Source of the DNA: Syntrophotaleaceae bacterium | Lineage (GTDB): Bacteria; Desulfobacterota; Desulfuromonadia; Desulfuromonadales; Syntrophotaleaceae | Length of the DNA stretch: 64,000 bases | Direction of reading: 5' to 3' | NCBI GenBank assembly: GCA_041390365.1 | Contig: JAWKQB010000001.1 | Location: 310,001-374,000, forward strand | Notes under the pieces: generated by a model | Told to the model about the DNA's origin: nothing | What the model saw: the letters and a program-made list of their open reading frames with translations, nothing else | Database searches by the model: none | Position numbers and translations under genes: made by a program | In this document: positions 8,900-17,604 of the stretch, one piece after another | Position numbering within the stretch: the stretch's first letter is position 1 | Layout of the letters: each line of letters opens with the position of its first letter

Positions 8900-10096
8900 A
8901 TGTATCAATTTCCCGATGATAACGGGCATTTCGGACAGTTTGGCGGCCGCTATGTCGCCGAGACTCTGATGCCCGCCCTCCTCGAGCTGGATGCAGCCTA
9001 TAAGCAGGCCAAATCAGATCCGGTCTTTCAAGAGGAATTCGACTATTATTTAAAGGATTATGTCGGCCGGCCGAGCCCCCTTTACTTCGCTCGTCGTCTG
9101 TCCGAACACCTTGGCGGGGCACGCATCTATCTGAAGCGCGAGGATCTCAACCATACCGGGGCCCACAAGGTCAACAACACGGTCGGCCAGGCCCTGCTGG
9201 CCCGGCGCATGGGGAAAAAACGGGTGATTGCCGAGACCGGAGCCGGTCAGCACGGCGTGGCCACGGCCACGGTGGCCGCTCTGTTCGGCATGACGTGCGA
9301 TGTCTTCATGGGAACGGAGGACATCCGCCGCCAAGCCCTCAACGTCTTTCGCATGAAGCTGCTCGGGGCAACCGTCACCGGTGTCACCAGCGGCACCGCG
9401 ACGCTGAAGGACGCCATGAACGAGGCCATTCGCCAATGGGTGACCAGAGTCCGCGACACCTTCTATATCATCGGCACCGTCGCCGGTCCCCACCCTTATC
9501 CGGCCATGGTCAGGGATTTTCAATCGGTCATCGGCCGTGAAACCCGGCAGCAGATCCTGCAGGCCGAAGGGCGGCTTCCCGACGTGGCTGTGGCCTGCAT
9601 CGGCGGGGGCTCCAATGCCATGGGATTGTTCTACCCATTTCTGGAAGAGAAGAGGGTTCGGCTGATCGGCGTCGAAGCCGCCGGCCTCGGCGTGGAAACC
9701 GGCAAGCATGCCGCCAGTATCGGCGCCGGGCGGGTGGGGGTGCTGCATGGGAACAAGACCTTTCTGCTGCAGGACGGGGAAGGTCAGATTGAACATGCCC
9801 ACTCGATTTCCGCAGGGCTCGACTATCCCGGAGTCGGACCGGAACACTCCCATCTCCATGCGATCGGCAGGGCCGAATATGTGTCCATCAGGGACGACGA
9901 GGCTTTGGAGGCTTTCCGCCTGCTGACGGAGATGGAAGGGATCATCCCGGCGCTGGAAAGCTCCCATGCCGTAGCCCATGTCATGAAGCTCGCCCCGACT
10001 CTGCCGAAGGATTCGATTATTGTCGTCTGCCTTTCCGGCCGGGGCGACAAGGACATCCATACCGTGGCGGAAGCCATGAATGTGGAACTGAACTGA
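8900..10096 (+). CDS. trpB: Tryptophan synthase beta chain (classical TrpB1)
   Basis: A 398-residue beta subunit that condenses indole, channelled from TrpA, with serine. The PLP lysine lies in LNHTGAHKVNN (K90). AETGAGQHGVATA and CIGGGSNAMG are conserved, and the C-terminal CLSGRGDKD is typical. It starts immediately after the trpF stop. With trpB2 this makes two distinct TrpB types in one operon. Confidence 0.96.
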   Translation: MYQFPDDNGHFGQFGGRYVAETLMPALLELDAAYKQAKSDPVFQEEFDYYLKDYVGRPSPLYFARRLSEHLGGARIYLKREDLNHTGAHKVNNTVGQALLARRMGKKRVIAETGAGQHGVATATVAALFGMTCDVFMGTEDIRRQALNVFRMKLLGATVTGVTSGTATLKDAMNEAIRQWVTRVRDTFYIIGTVAGPHPYPAMVRDFQSVIGRETRQQILQAEGRLPDVAVACIGGGSNAMGLFYPFLEEKRVRLIGVEAAGLGVETGKHAASIGAGRVGVLHGNKTFLLQDGEGQIEHAHSISAGLDYPGVGPEHSHLHAIGRAEYVSIRDDEALEAFRLLTEMEGIIPALESSHAVAHVMKLAPTLPKDSIIVVCLSGRGDKDIHTVAEAMNVELN

Positions 10097-10109
10097 CGGA
10101 ATAAACTCG

Positions 10110-11396
10110 ATGAAATTCAGCGAATTGAAGCTTCCCGATCCGGTCCGGCAGGGGATCGAGGCTGTCGGCTTTACCGAATTGACGCCGGTTCAGGAAGAGG
10201 CGATTCCCCTGGCGCTGTCAGGTAAGGACGTTGCCGCCCAAGCCCAGACAGGCACCGGCAAAACCGCCGCCTTTCTGATTTCCCTTTTCAGCCGGTTGTT
10301 GCAGCACCCCGGGGAGACCACTGACAATCCCCGTGCCCTGATCCTCGCGCCGACCCGTGAACTGGTCGTGCAGATTTGGGAGGATGCGAAGGGTCTGGGA
10401 AAATTCTGCCCTTTCAAACTGCAGCCGATCTTCGGCGGGCTCGATTACGAAAAGCAACGCCAGGCCCTCAGGGAGGGCGTGGACATCATCATCGCCACCC
10501 CTGGTCGATTGATCGATTACGCCAGACAGAACGTGTTCAAGTTCAACCGCATCGAGGCCCTGGTCATCGATGAGGCCGACCGCATGTTCGACATGGGGTT
10601 CATCAAGGACCTGCGCTTCATCCTGCGCAAACTGCCCCCCTTCGAGAAACGGCAGACCATGCTGTTTTCCGCCACTCTGTCCGGCCGGGTCCTGGAACTG
10701 GCTTATGAATTCATGAATCTTGCGGAAAAGGTCAGCATTGCACCCGACCAGATTACCGCCGAACGGGTGGAGCAGATCCTGTACCATGTTGGCCGCCGGG
10801 AAAAATTCGCTCTGCTGCTCGGTCTGCTGAAGAAGGAACCGGAGCCTCGCCGGGTTCTGCTGTTCGTCAATACCAAGCGGGAAGCCGAGCACCTGACCGG
10901 CAGACTCAAAGTGAATGATTTCAGTGCGGAAGTGATCTCCGGGGACATCCCGCAGAAAAAACGGATGCGGATCCTGAATGAATTCAAGGAAGGGCGAATC
11001 AACTACCTGGTTGGCACCGACGTTGCTTCGAGGGGAATTCATGTGGAGGATGTGACCCACGTTGTCAACTACGATCTCCCCCAGGATCCCGAAGACTATG
11101 TGCATCGTATCGGCCGCACCGCCCGGGCCGGGGCCAGCGGCAAGGCGATCAGTTTCGCCGATGAGGATACAGCCTATTATCTGAGTGATATCGAAGGATA
11201 TGTCGGTTTCCGCATCCCTTCCCAATTCGCCGAGGAAGAGGATTTCTGCAACGCTTACAAGCGCTACGTCCCCCGGAAGAAGGCGCCCGTCAAGGAAGCC
11301 GAACGGCCTGCCGGCAAAGGGCGGCGACCCTCTTCACGGCGTTCCTCCAGAAACAAAGGGCGCCGGAAGCCCACCGGGGACAAGCCGGGTAATTAA
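10110..11396 (+). CDS. DEAD-box ATP-dependent RNA helicase
   Basis: A 428-residue RhlB/RhlE-like helicase. The Q motif (GFTELTPVQEEAIP), motif I (AQTGTGKT), PTRELVVQ, TPGRL, DEAD, SAT, ASRGIH and HRIGRTAR are all present in order. The C-terminus (about residues 385-428) is a basic Arg/Lys/Ser tail typical of RNA-binding extensions. It sits between trpB and trpA in the same orientation, 13 nt after trpB, so it is probably co-transcribed with trp genes although not part of the pathway. Confidence 0.93.
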   Translation: MKFSELKLPDPVRQGIEAVGFTELTPVQEEAIPLALSGKDVAAQAQTGTGKTAAFLISLFSRLLQHPGETTDNPRALILAPTRELVVQIWEDAKGLGKFCPFKLQPIFGGLDYEKQRQALREGVDIIIATPGRLIDYARQNVFKFNRIEALVIDEADRMFDMGFIKDLRFILRKLPPFEKRQTMLFSATLSGRVLELAYEFMNLAEKVSIAPDQITAERVEQILYHVGRREKFALLLGLLKKEPEPRRVLLFVNTKREAEHLTGRLKVNDFSAEVISGDIPQKKRMRILNEFKEGRINYLVGTDVASRGIHVEDVTHVVNYDLPQDPEDYVHRIGRTARAGASGKAISFADEDTAYYLSDIEGYVGFRIPSQFAEEEDFCNAYKRYVPRKKAPVKEAERPAGKGRRPSSRRSSRNKGRRKPTGDKPGN

Positions 11397-11472
11397 GATA
11401 GGGATTTCAGGGAATTATAGGATCAATAGCAGGGCAGCCGGTCAGATGGCGCGCCATCCTTGAGGAGAAAGA

Positions 11473-12267
11473 ATGGGACGCATTGAAGCGACCTTTGAAC
11501 GATTGCGGCAACGGCGGGAAACCGGGCTGATTCTTTTCATTACCGCCGGTGACCCTGATCTGGACACCACCGAAAAATTGATTCACGCTCTGGTGGAGAG
11601 CGGTGCCGATCTGATCGAGCTCGGATTTCCCTTTTCCGATCCCATGGCTGATGGGCCGACCATCCAGGCCGCCTCCGAGCGGGCCCTGGCCGCAGGGGCC
11701 ACGCTGGAGAAAATTCTGGAGATGGTATGCCGGGTGCGTCAGCACACCAATATTCCGATTGTCCTCATGGGCTATTACAATCCGGTGTTCAGTTACGGGA
11801 ACCAGAAATTCGCAGCCGATGCCGCCCGGGCCGGCGTGGACGGGCTGCTGCTTGTCGACCTGCCGCCCGAAGAGGACCAGGAGCTCTATCAACCCCTGCA
11901 GAAGGAGGGGCTATGTCTGATCCGTCTTCTGGCTCCCACCACCCCCGCAGTCCGGATCGATTCTCTCGTTGCCCGGGGTGAAGGCTTCCTCTATTATGTG
12001 TCCATGACCGGGGTGACCGGCAGCCGGAAGGTCGACGCCGAAGCCATTGAACTCGAGGTCCGCGAGTTGAAAACTCGCTGCGATCTCCCGGTGGCTGTCG
12101 GTTTCGGCATCTCTTCCCCGGAGGATGCCAGGGCCGTCGGCCGTTTCGCCGATGCCGTTGTCGTTGGCAGCGCTCTGGTGAAAATTATCGCCGAACTGGG
12201 AACTTCGCCTGACCTGATCCCCCAGGCTAAAACCTTCGTTCGTGCTTTAAAAAACAGTCTTTCCTGA
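11473..12267 (+). CDS. trpA: Tryptophan synthase alpha chain
   Basis: A 264-residue TIM barrel that cleaves indole-3-glycerol phosphate to indole. The catalytic Glu and Asp lie in LIELGFPFSDPMADGPTIQ, with GYYNPVFSYG and the phosphate site VGFGISSPEDA further on. A GAGGAGAAAG site precedes the ATG. It is separated from trpB by the helicase gene and a 76-nt gap, unusual because trpB and trpA normally abut. Confidence 0.95.
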   Translation: MGRIEATFERLRQRRETGLILFITAGDPDLDTTEKLIHALVESGADLIELGFPFSDPMADGPTIQAASERALAAGATLEKILEMVCRVRQHTNIPIVLMGYYNPVFSYGNQKFAADAARAGVDGLLLVDLPPEEDQELYQPLQKEGLCLIRLLAPTTPAVRIDSLVARGEGFLYYVSMTGVTGSRKVDAEAIELEVRELKTRCDLPVAVGFGISSPEDARAVGRFADAVVVGSALVKIIAELGTSPDLIPQAKTFVRALKNSLS

Positions 12268-12313
12268 TCGCCGGCGAACATCGCAAGGAATTTTCCCATA
12301 CGAGGTAACAGAT

Positions 12314-13162
12314 ATGGCCTGGTTCCGCAAATCGAAGGCACCCATCGTGCCGGTAGAAACCAAAAAGATGCAGATGCCGGAGGGAATCTGGAAAAAATGC
12401 CCCAACTGCAATGAAATCATCTATGCCAAGGAGATCGAGCGGAATCTCAACGTTTGCCCCAAATGCGACTACCACTTTCGCATTTCGGCCCGGGAAAGGA
12501 TCGCTTTGATTCTGGACGAGGGCTCCTTCCAGGAAATGGACGCGAAGATGAAATCCGTCGATTTCCTCGATTTCAAGGACAGCAAGCGTTACAAGGATCG
12601 CATCCGGGCGGCCATGAAAAGCAGCGGCAGCAATTCGGCCGTCATTTCCGGGGAGGGGACTATCCACCAGCTGCCGGTGGTGGTGGCGGTCTTCGATTTT
12701 CAGTTCATGGGCGGCAGCATGGGGTCGGTGGTCGGGGAAAAGATCACCCGGGCCATCGAGCGCGCCCTGGACACCCGTTGCCCCTGCATCGTGTTTTCTT
12801 CTTCCGGCGGTGCCCGGATGCAGGAGAGCATCCTTTCGCTGATGCAGATGGCCAAGACCAGTGCAGCATTGGCCCGTTTGAAAGAGGCCGGCATTCCTTT
12901 CATTTCAGTGCTGACCGATCCCACCACCGGTGGAGTGACCGCCAGCTTCGCCATGCTCGGCGACATCAATATGGCTGAACCCCGCGCCCTGATCGGCTTT
13001 GCAGGGCCGAGGGTCATCGAGCAGACCATCCGCCAGAAACTGCCGGACGGCTTTCAGAGATCCGAATATCTGCTCGAGCACGGCATGGTGGACATGATCG
13101 TGGCCCGGCAGGAGATGAAGGATCGCCTCGCCCAGATCCTGCGCATCTTTACCAAGAACTGA
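12314..13162 (+). CDS. accD: Acetyl-CoA carboxylase carboxyltransferase subunit beta
   Basis: A 282-residue beta subunit of the carboxyltransferase that forms malonyl-CoA for fatty acid synthesis. The N-terminal zinc ribbon (CPNCNEIIY ... CPKCDYHF) and the crotonase-like core (FSSSGGARMQES, TDPTTGGVTASFA) are clear. It is followed 3 nt later by folC, a common accD-folC arrangement. Confidence 0.96.
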   Translation: MAWFRKSKAPIVPVETKKMQMPEGIWKKCPNCNEIIYAKEIERNLNVCPKCDYHFRISARERIALILDEGSFQEMDAKMKSVDFLDFKDSKRYKDRIRAAMKSSGSNSAVISGEGTIHQLPVVVAVFDFQFMGGSMGSVVGEKITRAIERALDTRCPCIVFSSSGGARMQESILSLMQMAKTSAALARLKEAGIPFISVLTDPTTGGVTASFAMLGDINMAEPRALIGFAGPRVIEQTIRQKLPDGFQRSEYLLEHGMVDMIVARQEMKDRLAQILRIFTKN

Positions 13163-13165
13163 AAC

Positions 13166-14437
13166 ATGGACTATCGGGAGAGCCTTGCCTATCTCTACGG
13201 CCTCCAGCAGTTCGGCATCAAGCTCGGGCTGGACAATATCCGCGGGCTGCTGGACACACTGGCCCATCCCGAAAATCAATACCCCATCGTTCATGTCGGC
13301 GGCAGCAACGGCAAGGGTTCGGTTTCGGCCACCCTGGCCCGCATTCTGCGGGAAGCCGGTTTGCGAACCGGCCTCTACACCTCCCCTCATCTGCATTCCT
13401 TTACCGAGCGGATCCAGGTCGATGGCCGGCCCATTGACGAAAACGAGGTCGGGCGGCTGACGGAGTTCATCCGCCGGCATTGCCGGGAGATTCCCGCCAC
13501 CTTTTTCGAATTCACCACAGCCATGGCCCTGCTGTATTTCCAGCAGCAGGCGGTGGATGTGGCGGTTATCGAGGTGGGGATGGGGGGCAGACTCGATGCC
13601 ACCAATGCCGTTCATCCCCGGGTGACGGTGATCACCCCCGTCTGTCTGGATCATGTCGAACACCTCGGCGCTGATCTGGCAGCCATCGCCGGCGAAAAAG
13701 CAGGTATAATCAAGCAGCAGGTTCCTCTGGTCCTGGGCGCTCAGGACCCCGAGGCCCTGTCCGTTTTACAAGAACAGGCCAAAGTTCGCGGGGCGCCGGT
13801 TTTTCTTTTCGACCGCGATTTTTCGGTTTCGGAATCGCCGAAGGGTTTTTCCTATAAAGGTCTCGACCTTGCCCTGGAAGAGCTGGAACCGGGATTGCCG
13901 GGCCGCCATCAGTGGCAGAACATGTCCCTGTCCCTGGCCGCTGCCGAGCTTCTGCAGCGACAGGGGATGGTCCTGCCCGCCGAGGCTCTGCGCCGTGGCG
14001 TGGCCGGTGTCAGCTGGCCCGGTCGCCTCGAATGGTGGCGGGGCGGGGACCGTATGCTGCTCGACGGAGCGCATAACGAAGGCGGGGCCCGGGTCCTGGC
14101 CGACTACCTCCGTTCCCTTCCGGTCGGCGGCATTCGCTGGGTCGTCGGGATCAAGGCGAAAAAGGACGTCCACAGCATCTTCGCGTCTCTGCTGCCGCTG
14201 GTGAACGGCGTTTACGCAGCACCGGCGCCGGTTGATAGGCCGGTTGCGGCCGAAGAATTGAGGGCCCTCGCCGCTGAGGCCGGAGTTGCCGCAAAATCTT
14301 TCGAGTCGACGGGCGAGGCCCTCCAGGCCGCCCTCGCCGAACAACGGCCCGGCGAAATAATTCTGGTGGCCGGCTCCCTCTTTCTGGTCGCCGCCGCCCG
14401 TGATTTTCTATTGAGTCAGGAGGAAACCGGATCATGA
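13166..14437 (+). CDS. folC: Dihydrofolate synthase / folylpolyglutamate synthase
   Basis: A 423-residue Mur-ligase-family enzyme that adds glutamate to dihydropteroate and folates using ATP. The P-loop VGGSNGKGSVSATL, GLYTSPHLHSFTERI and the central EVGMGGRLDATN motif are visible, and the C-terminal domain has LLDGAHNEGGA. The last 4 nt overlap the lptD start (ATGA). Confidence 0.94.
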   Translation: MDYRESLAYLYGLQQFGIKLGLDNIRGLLDTLAHPENQYPIVHVGGSNGKGSVSATLARILREAGLRTGLYTSPHLHSFTERIQVDGRPIDENEVGRLTEFIRRHCREIPATFFEFTTAMALLYFQQQAVDVAVIEVGMGGRLDATNAVHPRVTVITPVCLDHVEHLGADLAAIAGEKAGIIKQQVPLVLGAQDPEALSVLQEQAKVRGAPVFLFDRDFSVSESPKGFSYKGLDLALEELEPGLPGRHQWQNMSLSLAAAELLQRQGMVLPAEALRRGVAGVSWPGRLEWWRGGDRMLLDGAHNEGGARVLADYLRSLPVGGIRWVVGIKAKKDVHSIFASLLPLVNGVYAAPAPVDRPVAAEELRALAAEAGVAAKSFESTGEALQAALAEQRPGEIILVAGSLFLVAAARDFLLSQEETGS

Positions 14438-16518
14438 ACACCCGGGCGCTCACATGGGGGCAGATGCTCGCCCTTCTGGTCTGTCTGACAGGGATTGCAC
14501 TGCCGGCGTCAGCGGAAAACGGCATCCGTGCGCAGTCCCTGCCTGTCGAGATCGAAGCCGACCAGTTGACCTACGACGAGGACTCCAGCACCTATCTGGC
14601 TGAAAGAGACGTGTTGCTGCGTCGGGGAGAGGACATTCTTCAAGCCGAGGAGGTGCGTTGGAACGAGCAGACCAACCGGGCGGCCGCTTATGGCGATGTC
14701 CGCTTGGCCGGTCCCGACGGCGTAGCGACCGGCACAGAGATGCAACTCGATCTGGCGGAGGGGACCGGCATTATCCGCAACGGCCATGTGTTGATTCGCA
14801 AGGATAATTTCCATATCTACGGTGACGAAATCGAGAAGACCGGCGAAGACACCTATCGGGTTGCGGACGGCACCTTTACCACCTGTGACGGCGAAGTCCC
14901 CTCCTGGAAATTCACTGCCAGTGAGGTCGATGTAACGCTCGAGGGGTTCGCCTGGGCCAAAAACGTTTTTTTTCATATAAACGACCTGCCGGTACTCTAT
15001 CTCCCGATCTTCGGTTACCCGGTCCAGACCGAGCGGCAATCCGGCCTGCTGACCCCATCCGTCGGCTATTCGGACAAAGGGGGGAGCGAGCTGTCCCTGG
15101 CTTATTACCAGGTGATCGACCGTAATATGGACGCAACCTTCTATCTCGACTATCTTTCCCGCCTCGGTGTCGGGAAGGGTCTGGAATTTCGATATTTTTT
15201 CGGCCATGACAATGAGGGGGAGGCAAAGATCTATCATGTCAGCGGCCTCTCCGGCGAAGACGACCGCTTCGCTCTCGGGTGGCAGCACCTGGGGACCCTG
15301 CCCGCAGATGTACGGTTGATCGCCGATGTCACCTACGTCAGTGAAAAAGACTATTTTTCCGATTTCGGCGAAGCCGCGGGGGAATACAATCTCGATACCG
15401 CGGAATCCCTTCTGGCCGCGAGCCGGAACTGGGGAAAGAATAATCTGGCCGGGCAGGTCCGGTATGTCAAGGACCTGCGGGACAATGAAGATCTGGTCCT
15501 GCAGCGGCTGCCCGATGTGCGCTTCGCCGTGATCCGCCAGCGCATCGGCGATACTCCCCTGTATTATCGGCTGGATTCGGAAGCAGCTTATCTGTACGAA
15601 GACAACAATCCGCAGGACGAGAACCGGGAAGGGGGGCGCTTCGCCCTGCGTCCGGCCCTCTCTGCGGTCTTCCACCCCGGTGGAGTAATGGATCTGGTTT
15701 CTGAGGTAGCCTATCTGGGACGGTTCTATTCGGGTCACTTCGGTGAAGAAGCGGAAGGGGCCATCGATTTTTCGACCCGGCTTGCCAGCCGCTTCTCCCG
15801 GGTCTATGCGGTTGATGGAGACCGGATAAGAAAGATTCAGCATGTGGTTCAGCCGGAAATCGGATACCGCTACTCTCCTGCGGATATCTTCACCGACCTG
15901 CCCGGGATGACCGTCGAGGATTTCGCCGGCCGTCAGCACGTTACAACCGTCGGCGTGACCAACCGTCTCATTGCCCGGCTCGCATCGGCAGAGGGGCAGG
16001 TGGACACTCATGAATTTCTCTATCTGCGGCTGGCTCAGGAATTCAATCTGGATGCTTCAGGGAAAAATCTTCTGGTGCCCGGTCAGAGTCCTTCGGTGGA
16101 TCATCTGCGGCTGGAACTTATCGTCCGCCCGACCCGAAGAACTTTTTTCGATGTCGATACCCGTTACGACGTGACCTCAGGAGAGGATTTTCTGGATTTC
16201 AACGCGGCGACCGGTATCCGCGACGCGCAGGGCAACAGCCTTTCCCTCTCCTACCGCTACGAGAAAGACGATCATGAGTACCTGGGTGCCGGAGTGCGAA
16301 CCTCCTGGCTGAAGCCGGTGTATGTCGGCTATTCCCACCGCTACTCCGTCGATGGCAGCGAGGAGCTGGAAAAGGTTCTTGATATCGAGTACCGCGCCCA
16401 ATGCTGGAGCGTTTTCCTGCTCTGGCGGGATCGCCGGGAGGATCAGGAAATTTCCATCAATTTCTCCCTGTCCGGCCTTGGTCGGGTCTGGGGCTGGGGA
16501 GGAAGCCTCGGCCCATAG
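14434..16518 (+). CDS. lptD: LPS-assembly protein LptD
   Basis: A 694-residue outer-membrane protein. A signal peptide (residues 1 to about 28, ending PASA) is followed by an OstA/LptA-like N-terminal domain (about 40-150, EADQLTYDEDSSTYLA) and a long beta-barrel domain beginning near VLYLPIFGYPVQTERQSG. The latter segment and a conserved C-T-T-C-D stretch are typical of LptD. It would insert LPS into the outer leaflet with LptE, which is not seen here. It is translationally coupled to folC. Confidence 0.93.
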   Translation: MNTRALTWGQMLALLVCLTGIALPASAENGIRAQSLPVEIEADQLTYDEDSSTYLAERDVLLRRGEDILQAEEVRWNEQTNRAAAYGDVRLAGPDGVATGTEMQLDLAEGTGIIRNGHVLIRKDNFHIYGDEIEKTGEDTYRVADGTFTTCDGEVPSWKFTASEVDVTLEGFAWAKNVFFHINDLPVLYLPIFGYPVQTERQSGLLTPSVGYSDKGGSELSLAYYQVIDRNMDATFYLDYLSRLGVGKGLEFRYFFGHDNEGEAKIYHVSGLSGEDDRFALGWQHLGTLPADVRLIADVTYVSEKDYFSDFGEAAGEYNLDTAESLLAASRNWGKNNLAGQVRYVKDLRDNEDLVLQRLPDVRFAVIRQRIGDTPLYYRLDSEAAYLYEDNNPQDENREGGRFALRPALSAVFHPGGVMDLVSEVAYLGRFYSGHFGEEAEGAIDFSTRLASRFSRVYAVDGDRIRKIQHVVQPEIGYRYSPADIFTDLPGMTVEDFAGRQHVTTVGVTNRLIARLASAEGQVDTHEFLYLRLAQEFNLDASGKNLLVPGQSPSVDHLRLELIVRPTRRTFFDVDTRYDVTSGEDFLDFNAATGIRDAQGNSLSLSYRYEKDDHEYLGAGVRTSWLKPVYVGYSHRYSVDGSEELEKVLDIEYRAQCWSVFLLWRDRREDQEISINFSLSGLGRVWGWGGSLGP

Positions 16519-16567
16519 GCTGATGAAAAAACCTCCTGTTTCTTTATGAAATAAATTTATTAATTTG

Positions 16568-16596
16568 TTGACGCTAAGGTTTGTTTATGTTAATCA
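16568..16596 (+). promoter_or_regulatory. Possible sigma-70 promoter for the HHH gene
   Basis: TTGACG (16568-16573) with a 17-nt spacer to TAATCA (16591-16596). The -35 is good and the -10 is weak. It lies in the AT-rich gap after lptD and about 75 nt before the next start. Confidence 0.35.
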
Positions 16597-16672
16597 CAAA
16601 CGAACCAGGGGTTGCGGCAGGGTGTCCTGCCACCGAACGTCAACTTCAATGAAAGAAACAAGGAGGCGGACC

Positions 16673-16969
16673 ATGAAAAAATTGTTCACTATCTTGCTGG
16701 CCGGCCTGATGCTGGCCGCTCCCATGACCTTGCAACCGGCTTTTGCTGCAGCAAAGGCGAAGGCAGCTTCTGTTGAAAAGGTCAATATCAATACCGCGCC
16801 CGTGGAGCAGCTCCAGGAGTTGCCCGGCATAGGCAAGGTGGTTGCGGAACGGATTGTCGTCTACCGGACGGAAAACGGCTCCTTCTCCTCTCCGGAGGAT
16901 CTGCTCAAGGTCAAGGGAGTAGGGAAGGGGGTTCTGAAGAAAATTCACGACCGCATTGTTCTGGAGTAA
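16673..16969 (+). CDS. Secreted ComEA-like helix-hairpin-helix protein
   Basis: A 98-residue protein. It starts at the ATG preceded by AAGGAGG; an upstream in-frame ATG at 16565 lacks a ribosome site and would bury the signal peptide. The signal peptide (MKKLFTILLAGLMLAAPM ... AFA) is followed by VNINTAPVEQLQELPGIGK and a second hairpin VKGVGKGVLKKI, the double HhH of ComEA-type DNA-binding proteins. The likely role is periplasmic DNA binding or uptake. There is no membrane anchor beyond the signal, and no other com genes are nearby. Confidence 0.85.
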   Translation: MKKLFTILLAGLMLAAPMTLQPAFAAAKAKAASVEKVNINTAPVEQLQELPGIGKVVAERIVVYRTENGSFSSPEDLLKVKGVGKGVLKKIHDRIVLE

Positions 16970-17073
16970 CGGTTCAGGCTTTGCCTGCCAGGATTTAAAT
17001 GGTAGTATCGCCAAAAAAGGTAATTGGCCACCAACATGCTTTTGCAAGAAAGCCCGGCAAAAGGTCCCAGTCG

Positions 17074-17403
17074 ATGCCCGAAGAAAATCCAACACCCCGT
17101 GCCCGATTCAAAATGCCCCTGGTGCCCATGCTTCTCATCCTGATTATTCTCGGGGTTGCCCTGTTTGGAGAAAAGGGGATTCTTCGCGCCTTGCAGGCCA
17201 GCCGGCACAAAAGTGAGCTGGAAACCGAGCTGCAGCGTCAGGAAGAGCTGATTCGGGGTCTGAAAAAGGAAGTAGAGGCTTTGCGGTCCGACCGGGAATT
17301 CCTGGAAGGGATTGCCCGGCGGGAGCTCGGCATGGTCAAGGAAGACGAACTGGTCTACCAGTTTCCCAAAAACCCGACGGCGACCAGTCAGCCCAATCCT
17401 TGA
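17074..17403 (+). CDS. FtsB/DivIC-like septum formation protein
   Basis: A short bitopic protein: one transmembrane helix (LVPMLLILIILGVALFG) followed by a coiled coil (ETELQRQEELIRGLKKEVEA) and a conserved end REFLEGIARRELGMVKEDE. This is the FtsB/DivIC architecture, which joins FtsL and FtsQ at the divisome. The ATG at 17074 gives 109 residues, the usual length. An upstream ATG at 16999 would add 25 residues and cannot be excluded, as both ribosome sites are weak. Confidence 0.82.
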   Translation: MPEENPTPRARFKMPLVPMLLILIILGVALFGEKGILRALQASRHKSELETELQRQEELIRGLKKEVEALRSDREFLEGIARRELGMVKEDELVYQFPKNPTATSQPNP

Positions 17404-17428
17404 AGGCATCACAAAGACAACGTTTCGT

Positions 17429-17457
17429 GGCCCCGGCTCGTGCCGGGGCCTTTTTAT
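17429..17457 (+). terminator. Rho-independent terminator after ftsB-like gene
   Basis: A perfect 9-bp GC-rich stem (GGCCCCGGC / GCCGGGGCC, loop tcgt) is followed by TTTTTATTAT. It ends transcription of the HHH/ftsB-like unit before argS. Confidence 0.92.
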
Positions 17458-17604
17458 TATAGAGATTGCAGCACTCCTTGACAGGCAATGGAGTGAAAGG
17501 TACCATACCATGTTTTTAATCCCCTCTGGGGGCCGCAGGCTGGAAAATTCCTTGCGAAGACAGGCTGGCCGGGACAAAGATCGTCTTATCGAGAAAGAAA
17601 TCTC

